64,000 nt of DNA. Source: Nemertoderma westbladi (taxonomy: Eukaryota > Xenacoelomorpha > Nemertodermatida > Nemertodermatidae). Position numbers and translations under genes: made by a program. The notes beneath the pieces are model-generated. The model searched no databases, was not told the DNA's origin, and was given only the letters and a program-made list of their open reading frames with translations. The stretch lies in contig JAUCBJ010001113.1 of the NCBI GenBank assembly GCA_032718475.1, positions 7,501-71,500 of the forward strand, given 5' to 3'. Shown here piece by piece: positions 46,065 to 56,683 of this stretch; position 1 is the first letter of the stretch; each line of letters starts with the position of its first letter.

Positions 46065-46757
46065 AAGCAGCAATCACCATCTATGTGAAAACTACATTTA
46101 TCTTCTACAGTAGTTAATTTATCGTGGAAGGGACACGGAGATAAATAATTGTAATATAGTCGAAATATTCCCAATTTGTTCATCGATTTTGGAGCGTAAA
46201 CATCAAGTTGGATATTTAATATTGCGGCTTTCATCAACCCGAATACATATATATTATATTTATTTTTTAATTGTCTCTTCATGTACTTTTTAAAGTCATC
46301 TTGCGAAATGTTGCCGTAATCCCAGGGTAAATGCGATGTAATATCGCATAAATTGTTTACGTGGGCTTTATCTAATGCCGATAAGTTAATATCAGGAGGT
46401 CCTTTAATTAAAAACGTCTTTATATCGCGGGGTAGCTCAGTTGGTTGAGAACCGGGCCTGCAATCTAATGGTTGTAGGTTCAGCCCCGCCAGGGTCCACT
46501 CAGCCTTTCATCCACTGGGGTCGATAAAATGAGTACCAGTTAAATAACTGGGAGCAAATCTTGGGATAGGAGTAGCGCCCACCCCTACCCTCGGGTAGCA
46601 GCTATCGAAAGAGGAGCCTTCGGGTCGCCTCCGGCTTCGGCCGACTGTTTGCTTTGTATTTAGAATCGAATATAGCAAATTCTTTAAATACTATCGGATA
46701 TTCCTTATTGTCTATCCTATAATAATATTGAAAATCAACAAAAATAACATTATCCAT
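46065..46757 (-). pseudogene. Polinton-associated DEDD-like nuclease, SINE-interrupted
   Basis: ATG at 46757 starts MDNVIFVDFQYYYRIDNKEY and KEFAIFDSK; the SINE (46426-46661) follows, then FLIKGPPDINLSALDKAH, LPWDYGNISQDDFKKYMK, YVFGLMKAAIL, LDVYAPKSMNKLG and the Cys/His cluster CPFHDK...CSFH. The end is replaced by BEL and LINE debris. The acidic VIFVDFQ near the N-terminus resembles the first motif of DEDD exonucleases. The partial copy at 11097-11579 shows the missing C-terminus. It begins 45 bp after the protease stop, the same gene order as in the first Polinton. Confidence 0.55.
46426..46661 (+). mobile_element. tRNA-derived SINE
   Basis: The head resembles a tRNA: box A TAGCTCAGTTGG (46433-46444) and box B GGTTCAGCCCC (46477-46487), both usable as an RNA polymerase III promoter. 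The body contains GGGTCGATAAAATGAGTACC and a structured GC-rich 3' part, ending in TTTGCTTTGTATTT. It interrupts the nuclease-like gene. Confidence 0.9.
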
Positions 46758-46801
46758 TTTATCGAATAATATTTTTAAATAAACAAAAGTTAAATGATTA
46801 A

Positions 46802-47254
46802 TTACAACGCATGTTGGTTTATTTTATAATAATTAACAAGCCATTTATATAATATTATTTCATTTATTTCTACATTATTTGTAAACGTTCTCATTGGATA
46901 GTTTGTGTGAATTCGATTTACCAAGTAATAAAGACAGTATAACCCGCATGTGGTCCTTCTAGGGTCTTGAAATTGCCTGCGAGTAGTACACCACCTTGCT
47001 GAATTTTTCTCAAGCCATTTCTCAATACATCTGTTTGGATATTTTGGACCAAACGAATTAAATAATTCAGCTTCATTATCTCGTATATATATAGCCACCC
47101 AATGAACACCAGGTAGATGCGCTTTATCAGTATTTACTATTAACCCATAGTCTCTTCGCTTATTATTATCTAATTTAGGTAATTTATTAGATGGAAATGC
47201 CCCCAAATAGTGACCACCCACTGGAAACATATCAAGGTCCTCTGTAGATAACAT
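46802..47254 (-). CDS. PRO: Polinton adenain-type cysteine protease
   Basis: 150 residues, frame intact. LPGVHWVAIYI carries the catalytic His (H51), ELFNSFG the position of the acidic residue, and QDPRRTTCGLYCLYYLVNR the oxyanion Gln (Q96) and catalytic Cys (C103), with the seven-residue Gln-Cys spacing of adenovirus-type proteases. Polinton relatives usually have FDS or a nearby acidic residue; here it is Asn (N66), with E61/E63 nearby. Such enzymes process capsid precursors. A fragment of the same gene lies at 10967-11085. The ORF start is the ATG after a short upstream open stretch. Confidence 0.85.
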   Translation of the reverse strand: MLSTEDLDMFPVGGHYLGAFPSNKLPKLDNNKRRDYGLIVNTDKAHLPGVHWVAIYIRDNEAELFNSFGPKYPNRCIEKWLEKNSARWCTTRRQFQDPRRTTCGLYCLYYLVNRIHTNYPMRTFTNNVEINEIILYKWLVNYYKINQHAL

Positions 47255-47274
47255 ACTTAATCGATATGTATTTC

Positions 47275-47480
47275 TTTCCTGCTATTTAAGCTTAATGATT
47301 GATCATAAATATTAAAAACAATTACATTTATGGTCTCAACCAGCTGATCGGCAAATCTTAATTTTAATTGTCCGTTAGTATATATCGATGGTTGCGGATC
47401 CCTAACATAGCCGTCGGCAGTTAGGTCCCAGGATATGAGAGGGCAATTACCTAAGTAGGTTTCAGTAAGCGCTCAGTAAG
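47275..47480 (-). pseudogene. Possible C-terminal end of Polinton major capsid protein
   Basis: Minus-strand frame containing QPSIYTNGQLKLRFADQL and NVIVFNIYDQSL, shortly before the protease gene. Position and pattern (a beta-rich end with a NGxLxLxF stretch and NVIV) fit the end of the double-jelly-roll capsid gene, which precedes the protease in many Polintons. The rest of the gene is absent, so this is tentative. Confidence 0.35.
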
Positions 47481-48082
47481 GTTCAAACAACATATTAATA
47501 TGAAAATAAATTATCTGCAAAGAAAAGAACCCAATACTATATAATTTGACCTTATTAAAAAAATGGAACTTTTGCACACTTATTTGTACAAATGCACTTT
47601 AGCAGATCGTAATGGTGGCTCTTATTTAACAAACTTATGTTTATCCTCTACCGATCTACGATGGTGTATGATCAAGTGTCAGTCGCTAAAAGAGTCAAAA
47701 ATCCAATTTAATAAATCTGGATTTGCGATTTTGGACCATATTCATGGACAATTTTAAGTCACTTTATATTCATAAAAAGTTAAACAAATGTTACGATTAT
47801 AGTTAGAAATCATTCCAAACTACATTTTAATCCAAAAAATAACATTCTACGATGAATAGAACTGGAAATAACAGTGTTTGAAATATCGAAAAAATGTTCA
47901 CTATTTAAGTGCATTTTGCACTAAGTGCACATTTTTTTTTCCCAAGTTTTATCCTATTTCACATACTACAATCTATCCTCTATCCAATGAAAAAAGTTTC
48001 AGATCAAACGGGCCAGTAGAACCGAAGTTATTGCTGTTTAAAAATAGTCACTCGAAAATTTCAAATTCTCTTGGTCACATAG
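47481..48082. other. Unassigned AT-rich stretch
   Basis: A 64-codon frame at 47563-47757 resembles nothing I know. No repeat ends seen. It separates the second Polinton from BEL-2. Confidence 0.3.
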
Positions 48083-49965
48083 TCTAGTGGGGAAGAGGAA
48101 CAACCTCAGGTAATAGTATTAGGATCCCCTACCGCTACTGTAAGGAAGGATTGTACAGCAACCCAACCAGAGGTGAGTGATAGGGAGGGTAGTGTAGCAG
48201 AAGCGAGAGCCCGGAGCCCAGTTTCCAGACCTGTGGGTATGGTAAGTGCCGTGGTCCCAGCGGCTGTTAGGAGTACCCGTAGTTCCCGAAATAATCCTTC
48301 AAGTCCACCAAGTGTGAGTCAGGTAAGCGAAAGAGAACTTGACATCGCGATAAAGAAGAAACTTCTCGCGCATGCCGGACATATAACCCGGACGGCGGAC
48401 AAGGTAAGGAAGATGTTAGCAGACTCAGCGAACATCGGAAGGGAAGGGTTAGTAGAGATTAGAAGAGGATACAACTCAGCGTTATTCAAACAGACGGAGG
48501 AGCTTGCAGTCCTAGCAAAGAAGGCAGTAGAGTCTCAGTCGAGCGACGTGGCGACGAGGATTTACGACAGGGTTTTAGCAGCCTTGTTGGAGCACCGCAC
48601 GTTATCGGAGCGATTCCGACGAGTTAGGACGGATAACTGGCTGCTATGGGCATCACAAGTGCAGGCGACTCAGGTGAGTGACGCAGAGTCGAGAGACTTA
48701 GTGGAGCAGGAAGAAACGCAAGATAAGGAGGAGCGCCATTATCAGAGGGAAGTTACCAGCTGGCTGATGCAGAGTGGAGTGGTGGTACCGGGTCAGGTGC
48801 TACCGACGATGGAGAATATCCAACAGAGAACGTTAACTCCACCCGACGACGCATCTAGAGACAGTGGCGATTCCCAGGTTAGTCAGGGAAAGTTATATGT
48901 GCTAGATCCCTTGTTTCTCACAACTCGGCGGAGGAGAGAAGACGCCGACTGGACGAACAACAGGCGGAAGTTTTGCGTGCATCGGAAGCACGGAAGGAAG
49001 CTGAGCGGGAACGGGAGCGCACACGTAAGTTAGACGCAAAGTTGCGAGAGTTGGAAGACAAAGGTAAGCGTGAGCAAGCGGAACGCGAACAGGAAGAACG
49101 AGAACTCCAACTCGAACGCGAACGCGAAGAACGCGAACTCCAACTCGAACGCGAACACGAAGAATGAGAACTCCAACTCGAACGCGAACGTGAAGAACGC
49201 GAACTCCAACTCGAATGCGAACGGGAAGCTAAGGAACGCGAGCAAAGAAGACGCGAACTCCAACTCAAACGCAAGCGCAAGGAGCGCGAACTTGAGAGCG
49301 AGAGGGAGCGACGGGCGTTGTATGAAGAGAAGGCGCGTGTGGAAGAAGAGGGCGCAGCGAGACGAGTGAGGGAAGAAGAAGAACGTAAACTGGCGCAGTT
49401 GGAAAGTGCGAGATTAAACCTAGAGAGCGAGGAACGGACTAGAAAGGCAAATGAAATCGCCGAGAAGGGGATGCGAATGATCGAAGAATGTGGGGCGAGT
49501 GTAGGGACCGAGTTGCGAGAACTGTTCGCACTGCAGAAGGCCGAACAGGAAGCGAGAACTCCAACTATACGCGAGTCGACGACGACCAGAATTCCTAAAC
49601 CCAGTCCAGCTATTACGAGTACTCGGATCGCTAAACCGTTCTCTACATATCGCACACCAGTTGGTATTAGTGCTTCACCTATCGCGCAGAATCCAGCGTA
49701 TCATCGCACCGCACCACTATACATGGAACGTGAGAACGAAAAGTTTAGAGGAGAAACTCCGACGGGCCGAGTATTGGGCGAACCGAACCCGTGGGTTTGG
49801 AATACGCGGACGGAGCGCCGACCCAGTTCGACGGAGAACTTCCGGGTTAAACCGGAAGAGGGATCATATGAGAGACAGCGGATTACTCAGATAGAGCCGA
49901 CTACACAACAGAACCATAGCCAGGAATTTATTACGAGGGATGAGTTAAGTGCTAGTTTAGCGTAA
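48083..49965 (+). pseudogene. gag: BEL-2 Gag-like N-terminal region
   Basis: Open from 48083, just after a TAG; no clear ATG before the ones inside, so the true start may be lost. Frameshift near 48920 and a TGA at 49165-49167 (from CGA) break it. The first part is helical (LDIAIKKKLLAHAGHITRTA, LFKQTEELAVLAKKAVES). Nucleotides 48960-49420 encode a long charged coil with 33-bp units (EERELQLERER). The last part is Pro/Thr-rich (PAITSTRIAKPFSTY). The stretch 49966-50279 is open only in pieces and probably links it to the next frame. Confidence 0.65.
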
Positions 49966-50279
49966 GCTATATCGCCGCACATCCAACCTATAACGGACAT
50001 GCTTAGCAACCTACAGTTAAAGGAAGCAGCCCAGGTAAGTCTAATTCTAATCGTAGCAGGCCTGAGTCAGATAAAGTCCAACCTAGTCAACGAGTACGTA
50101 TATCGGAGGCAACTATACCACATAGACCTCAGGTAAGGACGCCTGTCCCAACTATCCATAATCCCGATTTAGAAAATTCGGCGGAGAAATTTATACAAGA
50201 TGCCTGGGTCAGGGCCTCGGCGCGCAAACCATCGCGAGCGCTAAGGACTGACACAGAATCGAGTGATAAAGAGGAAGAC

Positions 50280-53200
50280 ATGAGACGTCAGAAGTCCCGA
50301 AACTATAAGGAAAGAAGGACGGATGCGGAGCAGGTAAGTTTGAACCACCAGGAAAGGACCAGACTTAACAACCCTGCGGAACTAAACCATTTGTTAACCC
50401 GGAACGACGCAACCCTTAGGGACATAGGTAAGTTTGCTGCTAGGCAAGGACTGCCGACGCAACAACCCCAGAAGTTTATGGGTAACCACAAGCACTGGAG
50501 TACGTTCAAAACCTATGTCGACGAGCAGCTAACCAACAGCACCTTTACTCCCAACGAGAAGTTCAACTATTTGCTTCAGATGCTCCATCGAGAACCTAGA
50601 GCCATTGCTGACAACTTCGTCGGCAATGAAAGAGCATTTGAGTTGGCAATGAAGATGCTTAGCGACATCTACGGGAATAAAACCAAGATGGCACAGTCGA
50701 TAGTAGAAGACTTGGGTAAGGGCAGAAAGATTACAACTCCGTTAGAGCTGTTGAACTTAGCGAACGCTATTTCGAATGCATTGGACATCTTGAAGACGGT
50801 GAATCTACCTCATCATGGTGATCACGCCGAAGTTTTGAAGAGTGTAATAAGATGTTTAAACATGCGTTACCGACAGAAATGGCGCAAATTAGAGAATAAG
50901 TTGGAGGGTCAAGGTAAAGTATTGACACTTCAGCATATTCATGACATGATAGCCACAGACGCAGTAGCAGAGATGAAATCAAACTTCTCCGAGGAGAATA
51001 TGAGAGAGTCTAAACCTGTTACCAGTAAGTCTATGGTAAGTTTTGACGATGACAGGACCACTGTGACTTATAACTCAGTAGACAGATATAATTCGAGTAC
51101 CCCAGCCTTTAGATCAGACTCGCGAGTATGGTCAGGTGAGCGGTTAGATAGACCTAGGTTAAAGCAACAGGAGTTGCCGGATGGATTTATAGGTTGCCAA
51201 TACTGTTTACTAAAGGAGGTAAGATCTGACGACCATAAGTTAGATAGTTGCAGATGGTTTAAAGAATTAAATTCGGAACAGAGAAGAGTTCAAGTGCGGA
51301 CGTTGGACACCTGTTGGGCATGTCTTGCGCCAGGTCATGTATGGCGGCAGTGCCCGAACAGCAAGGACGGATGCATGGAATGCGGCAGACTACATCACAA
51401 GTTGCTACATGCGGATTTCCATACCCCAACGGACCGTTACTTACAGCGAAATCCTCACAGGAAGGGGAGCAAAGAACCCGTATCGATAAGGAGGAATACG
51501 TATACCGGCATCCAGGACAATGGTTATCAACCAGGTTCGTCGGACGAGGATGGCGAGTCGAGCGCAAGAGAGGTGACCTGCCAAGGTTTCACCGCGGATA
51601 GTTCATCGACCAGCGCGCGGACGTATTTATCATCGGCCATGTCAGAAACAGTTAGCGTGATTCCGGTGAAACTTACTGGAGATAAGGGATCTAAGCGAAT
51701 ATATATGATGTTGGACACTGCGTCCACATTATCGTATATCGACGAGGAAGTGGCGAGAGCCGTTTCTAGCTACCAGGATGCTGAGGAAATCCAAATAGAG
51801 TTGAAGTCTATGCATGGGGTAGGAGACCTCAAGGGACACAGAATTTCGGTAGAACTAGACTCCCTACTTCTGAGAGACCAACACACTCGACAAGAACGAA
51901 GAGCTTTGCCATTGGACGGATTTAAGTGTCTAGCTAAGAAGGGATTCGGCAGGCAGTTAGGTAAGGTGCCGCCGATGAGTCCCATACCACAGGAGTATTT
52001 TGACAAACTCAGAATACCGAGACACCAGGTAGGTTATAGGAATGTTTCTATGTTGATTGGTGCAGAACAGCTGATCGCACACCAAATATGGGAAACGAGA
52101 CCAGCTGAGCCGCATGTCAATGGACCACATTCCCATAGGACCATACTAGGTTGGTATACAAGAGTACCCATGTCTTATGAGTTTACAGGTGGCGACAAGC
52201 CAATAGACAGATACGACGAATTACAGCCTATAACTCAACCACCGTTAGTAGAACCACCAGACATAGACGAGTTTAGGAGAACCTGTATTGACCACTATAG
52301 TGACTTTAGCGAGTCGGACGAGGAGTTGATTCCCGATAATGTTAGGTTGTCGGAACCACTTCATAACGACCGGACAGATAGTGAACCCGAGGACTACTGT
52401 TATCAGACCCGTGGGTCTGGTTCAGCGGCCCACGCTACCTATTTGAGTAACGTTTTGACTTATACCGACATAGTGGAGGGTCAAGTGGCTAAATATCGAG
52501 ACCTAGACATTTTCCAATACAGTGAGGAGGAATTACAGAAGGAATTGATACGCCAGGACCTCGAGACAGGAGCTAGAACCATTGAATGGCTGGATAGGGA
52601 CGCAATGGAACCCGGTGGATATGACCTAGCCATGTCCACTGATGAGAAACGGTCACTGGAGATGATGGAAGATACCATACGTCTGCTACCGACTGGACAT
52701 TTTGAAGTTGGAATGTTGTGGCGTTGACAACCTCCTAAGTTGGAGAACAACTACAACTTAGCCTTGAAAAGATTGAACGGAGTAAGGGCCCGGTTGTTGA
52801 AGAATCCGGACATTAGGGAGAAGTATTGCGCCCAGATCAACAACTATTTTGCCAAGGGATTTGCTGGGAAGGTAGAGGACCCTGACTTAGTGACAGACCA
52901 GACTTATTACCTCCCACACCACTATGTGACTCACCCTGACAAGCCAGACAAAGTCCGAGTAGTCAACGACTGCGCAGCAGTCTACAGAGGTATGTCCCTG
53001 AATTCAGAGTTGATGGATGGTCCCAACCTGAAGAACTATTTGATAGGAATACTGTTGCGTTTTAGACAGCGTCGATTCGCATTTACTTGTGACATCGAGG
53101 CGATGTTCCACCAGGTAAGAGCCTGTAAGGCAGACCAGGATAGCCTTCGATTTCTCTGGTACGAGAATGAAGACTTATCCGGCCCAGTGGTTACATACCA

Positions 53201-54566
53201 AATGTACGTTAGGATATTTGGCGCCCGCGATAGTCCGAATGGCACACTGTTTGTTCTAAAGAAAACGGCAACAGCCCAGATTGGTAAGTATCCAGTAGAA
53301 GTCATCGAGTCCATCATGAGAAACTTCTATATGGACGACGGATTGGTGTCCAAGGACATGGCGGAACAAGCCACAGAAGTGGCTCACGGCCTGCAAGAGT
53401 GCTTGGCTACAGGGGGTTTTCCTCTAACCAAGTTCACTACGAACTCGGAGGCCCTATTAGAGTCGTTCCCGGTAAAGGATCGCGGGAGCGGAGACATTGA
53501 ATTGGGGGTAGAACCCATCCCCATGGCGCGAGTACTGGGACTCGCTTGGAATCCGAACACAGATAAATTCCAGGTGAGAGTTAGGTTTGAACCCAGTAGC
53601 CCAGACAAGGTTTTGACTAAGAGAATTTGCTTATCGACTGTAAATAGACTATTTGACCCGATGAACTTTATCAGTCCGGTAATATTACAGGCACGAGCGT
53701 GTATGAGGAAAATTTGGTTGTCCGACTTAGAGTGGGACGAACCAATATCTCCTATACATGCGAAGCAGTGGAGAGAGTGGGAGGCCGAGTTGCATCTATT
53801 GAAAAATATAGATGTACCCCGTTCCTACTTTCCGAATCAGCTGGTATTCCCAGCTGATCTCGAACTCCACTTGTTCAGTGACGCAAGTGACACTGGATTT
53901 GGTATGGTAGCCTACCTTCGCCGAGAGGTGAGTCAGGATAAATTTGAGACGGCCTTTGTGACTTCTAGATCAAAGACAATGCCGGTCAAATATATGACTG
54001 TCCCTCGTGCAGAGTTACAGGCGGCTGTAGTTTCAGTCGAGGTAAGTAAGCAGATAACAGAGGAATTAGACACGACATTGACCTTATTCTATTGGACGGA
54101 TGCATCCTTAGTGTTAGTATACATTGCGGCCAACAATATTGCACTAAAGACATTTGTGGCCAACAGACGCGCTCAGATCGTCGACTTTTCGACGAAGGAA
54201 CAATGTAGACATTGTCCGGGAGTGTTGAACCCGGCCGACATAACTTCGAGAGGTGCAATGCCGGCGGAATTCTGTCAGGAAGAGTCGCAGGAGTTTTGGT
54301 TGCATGGACCTGATTTTCTAACGAGGACACAGGAACATTGGCCAGAGCGACTAAAGATAGTGAACAATCCGATGCCTGAAGATGCAGAAGTCAAGGTGGA
54401 GAAAGTCTCTAAGTCGAAGTCTAAAGCCAAACTTAAGTCATTGGAGCGGCCTGAAGAGTCATTGGAGCGGCCTGAAGAGTCATTGGAGCGGCCTGGAGAC
54501 CTGTCAGAACAACAGACTTATGTGACTACTAGGTCCGGAAGGGTAAGTTATGACATAAAACGAAGT
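50280..54566 (+). pseudogene. pol: BEL-2 Gag end, protease, reverse transcriptase and RNase H
   Basis: One frame broken only by TGA at 52725-52727. Order: Gag DUF1759-like domain (PQKFMGNHKHWSTFKTYVDE), zinc knuckles (CQYC, CWACLAPGHVWRQC, CMECGRLHHKLLH at 51190-51415), aspartic protease MMLDTASTLSYI (about 51705), reverse transcriptase with TCDIEAMFHQV and the catalytic YMDDGLVS (about 53330), STVNRLFDPMNFISPV, RNase H LFSDASDTGFG, RAELQAAVV, WTDAS and NPADITSRG. It ends in three copies of a 21-bp unit (SLERPEE, 54438-54500). The single TGA makes this copy inactive without readthrough. Confidence 0.9.
54438..54500 (+). repeat. Three 21-bp in-frame repeats
   Basis: TCATTGGAGCGGCCTGAAGAG is repeated three times with minor changes near the end of the RNase H part. 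Confidence 0.9.
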
Positions 54567-55597
54567 TAAAGAAGGTAACTAAGTTTGAAGTCACTAGTAA
54601 TGGACATAAGATTGAAAATAAAAAGGAAGTTAAATATTTAGGCGCCACATTGGATAACTGCTTATCAGGAGAAAGTACAGTGAAAAATATTTTCTTGAAA
54701 GTTAACAGTAGGCTTAGGTTTCTATACAGAAATAAAAATAGTTTAAATACCGACTCCCGCAAGTTACTTTGCTCTTCTTTAATACAGTGTCACATGGACT
54801 ATGCGTGCTCTTCTTGGTATGAAGGCTTAACCAAACAGCTTAAATGTAAATTACAAGTAGCTCAGAATAAAGTAGTACGATTTATTAAAGACTACAAACC
54901 TAGGCACCACCTAACTCCAGATGACTTTTCTGAATCTGGACTACTTAACTTAGATAGTAGAGTTAAGCAGCTACGCCTTAACCATGTGCATAAAGTGTAT
55001 AATGGTAAATGTCCCAATTACCTAAAACAAAAATTCAACAGAGTACGCGATACACACTCTTACAGTACCAGAGCTAGTGCTTCAAACTTCTACCTCCCGA
55101 ATTGTAAATCCTTTGAATCTGATACTTTCTTTTTTAACGGCATAAAAAATTGGAACGCTCTGCCTAATGAAATTAAAAACCTAAATAATCAACATTCTTT
55201 TAAATCTGCAGTTAAATCTCATCTCCGTGTGCAATGTAAAAATAGGTACAATAGTCCTACAGTAAGTTATTAGTTTATTAATTATTTACTATTTATACTG
55301 TAATTACGTTTCATAATAAATTGTTCTGTACATTACATCTTTATCGTTGAGTCGGACATTGTCACGCTCTCGGTAAAGTTGTACATGTACATAGTGTAAT
55401 TACGTTTTATATTGGTTTTAGGTTAGCGTAGTGTAATATTGTATTTGTAACCAAGTAACATAAAGGACCCCCTTGGAAATAAGCTGCAAAGCTTTAGGGG
55501 TAATCCTATATGTTATGTTGGACAATACCTTTATACCGGTACATTGTTTGGTGTATTTGTTATTGTTTTTACATAATGTATAAATAAATCTATCTAT
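54563..55597 (+). mobile_element. LINE family 2, 3' end (second copy)
   Basis: From AAGTTAAAGAAGG to TAAATAAATCTATCTATCTA this matches 40653-41688 at high identity, including a 207-codon frame (54650-55273). It starts in mid-reverse transcriptase and ends in an ATCT microsatellite tail as complete insertions of this family would. It lies between BEL-2 RNase H and the BEL-2 C-terminus. Confidence 0.95.
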
Positions 55598-55662
55598 CTA
55601 CCATATCTACCAGAACAAAGTGGTACAAAACGGTTCGGAGTCTCTAAAGAGGAGATTACGTA

Positions 55663-55911
55663 TTGATAACCGAACTGATTGTCAAGAGAAAGTATTGGGA
55701 GACGGGAGTGATCTTGCATATACACCCAGACATGCAAAACATAGTGTGCACAGTCACTGTGAAAATTAGGGGCAAGTGTCCGCACCCAAAGAAGTGTAAA
55801 ACTAATGGTTTACACACCTTGGACCGACCGGTCCAAGATATCGTGTTATTAGAGGAGACACGCATCGAGACTGGAGATTATAATTTGTCTCCTGCCTCAA
55901 AACAGAATTAG
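55663..55911 (+). pseudogene. pol: BEL-2 polyprotein C-terminal segment
   Basis: 82 codons with KRKYWETGVILHIHPDMQNI, VCTVTVKI and LDRPVQDIVLLE, the pattern of the DUF5641-like end of BEL/Pao polyproteins (compare RKRWQTGRIIETH and LNRPVGRLCLLE in BEL-1). The integrase that should precede it is missing. Confidence 0.7.
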
Positions 55912-56242
55912 TGTTGGACGCAACTCACTTCGTATGCATTCCTCGTATGCAAATACTGGGAAATGCATAGGAGCGGGTTTGTGGTGATTTGCGTTGAGTT
56001 TGTCTGGTGGGTATCAAAACAAAAAATTTATTTTCAAAATTTTGGAAAATTAAGAAAATTTTAAAAAATTAGAAGTGAACCCAAGACAATTCCAGACGCT
56101 GTGTATAGACGCGTTTTAGAATTCGTCTATAGATAAACAGTGCAGTAATTTGAAAAGTCGTGAAGCCTGGAAAATAGCATTGAGAAACCATGGTGATGGC
56201 TATATTACGTAGGAGTGTAAATTGAGTTTAGCAACTTCCACA
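55912..56242 (+). other. Candidate LTR between BEL-2 and the following reading frame
   Basis: Begins TGTTGGACG right after the BEL-2 stop codon and could end CTTCCACA, followed two bases later by TTGGTGCCAACAGTAC (56245-56260), which looks like a tRNA primer-binding site. No second copy is present in the window and there is no clear polypurine tract, so this is weak. Confidence 0.3.
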
Positions 56243-56683
56243 GATTGGTGCCAACAGTACAACTAAGGTGCTAAAGGTTAGTAGCACCAGGGCGTACGCG
56301 GACCCCACTCAGTAGTTTGCAGTGAAGTGTGATGTTCGATTATCAAACCTGTGGGTTTGGTATAGTCGAGTATTGAGATTATGGTCCTTTCTAACTACTG
56401 TAGTTTAGTACAAGTAATGGGAGTAGTTTGGGCATCAAAAAGTGAGTTGGTCACAGCCAGTTTACCTCCAAAGTTTTTGCGCTATGCATGGGAATAGGTT
56501 AGAGGATAGTTAGGAATGAGACGGGATCTAGAGAGTCGAACCCGAACTGCTGTAAGGCGGGGGGGGGGGGGGGGGGGGGGGGCTCAAGAGGTCTGTCCTT
56601 CGGCGACATCTAACTGATTTACCCACAGTGTAATTAGTTACGTAACGGAACCTTATTGGGATATATATGTATATACGCGCATA
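56243..56683 (+). other. Leader-like non-coding stretch with G24 run
   Basis: Contains CAAACCTGTGGGTTTGG (56344-56360), a member of a recurring palindromic motif, and a run of 24 G at 56559-56582. No gene seen. Confidence 0.4.

Larger units (their letters stand above)
48083..55911 (+). mobile_element. BEL/Pao LTR retrotransposon lineage 2 (BEL-2), integrase region missing
   Basis: Gag, zinc knuckles, protease, reverse transcriptase and RNase H in BEL/Pao order up to 54562, then a LINE 3' end (54563-55597), then only the last segment of the polyprotein (55663-55911). The integrase catalytic core is absent. No 5' LTR is recognised. The element is distinct from BEL-1, with many AG|GTAAGT-like words in the coding strand. 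Confidence 0.85.

Noticed and set aside
46426-46500. A functional tRNA gene
   Set aside because: Only the promoter boxes and part of the cloverleaf are kept; a SINE body and tail follow directly.
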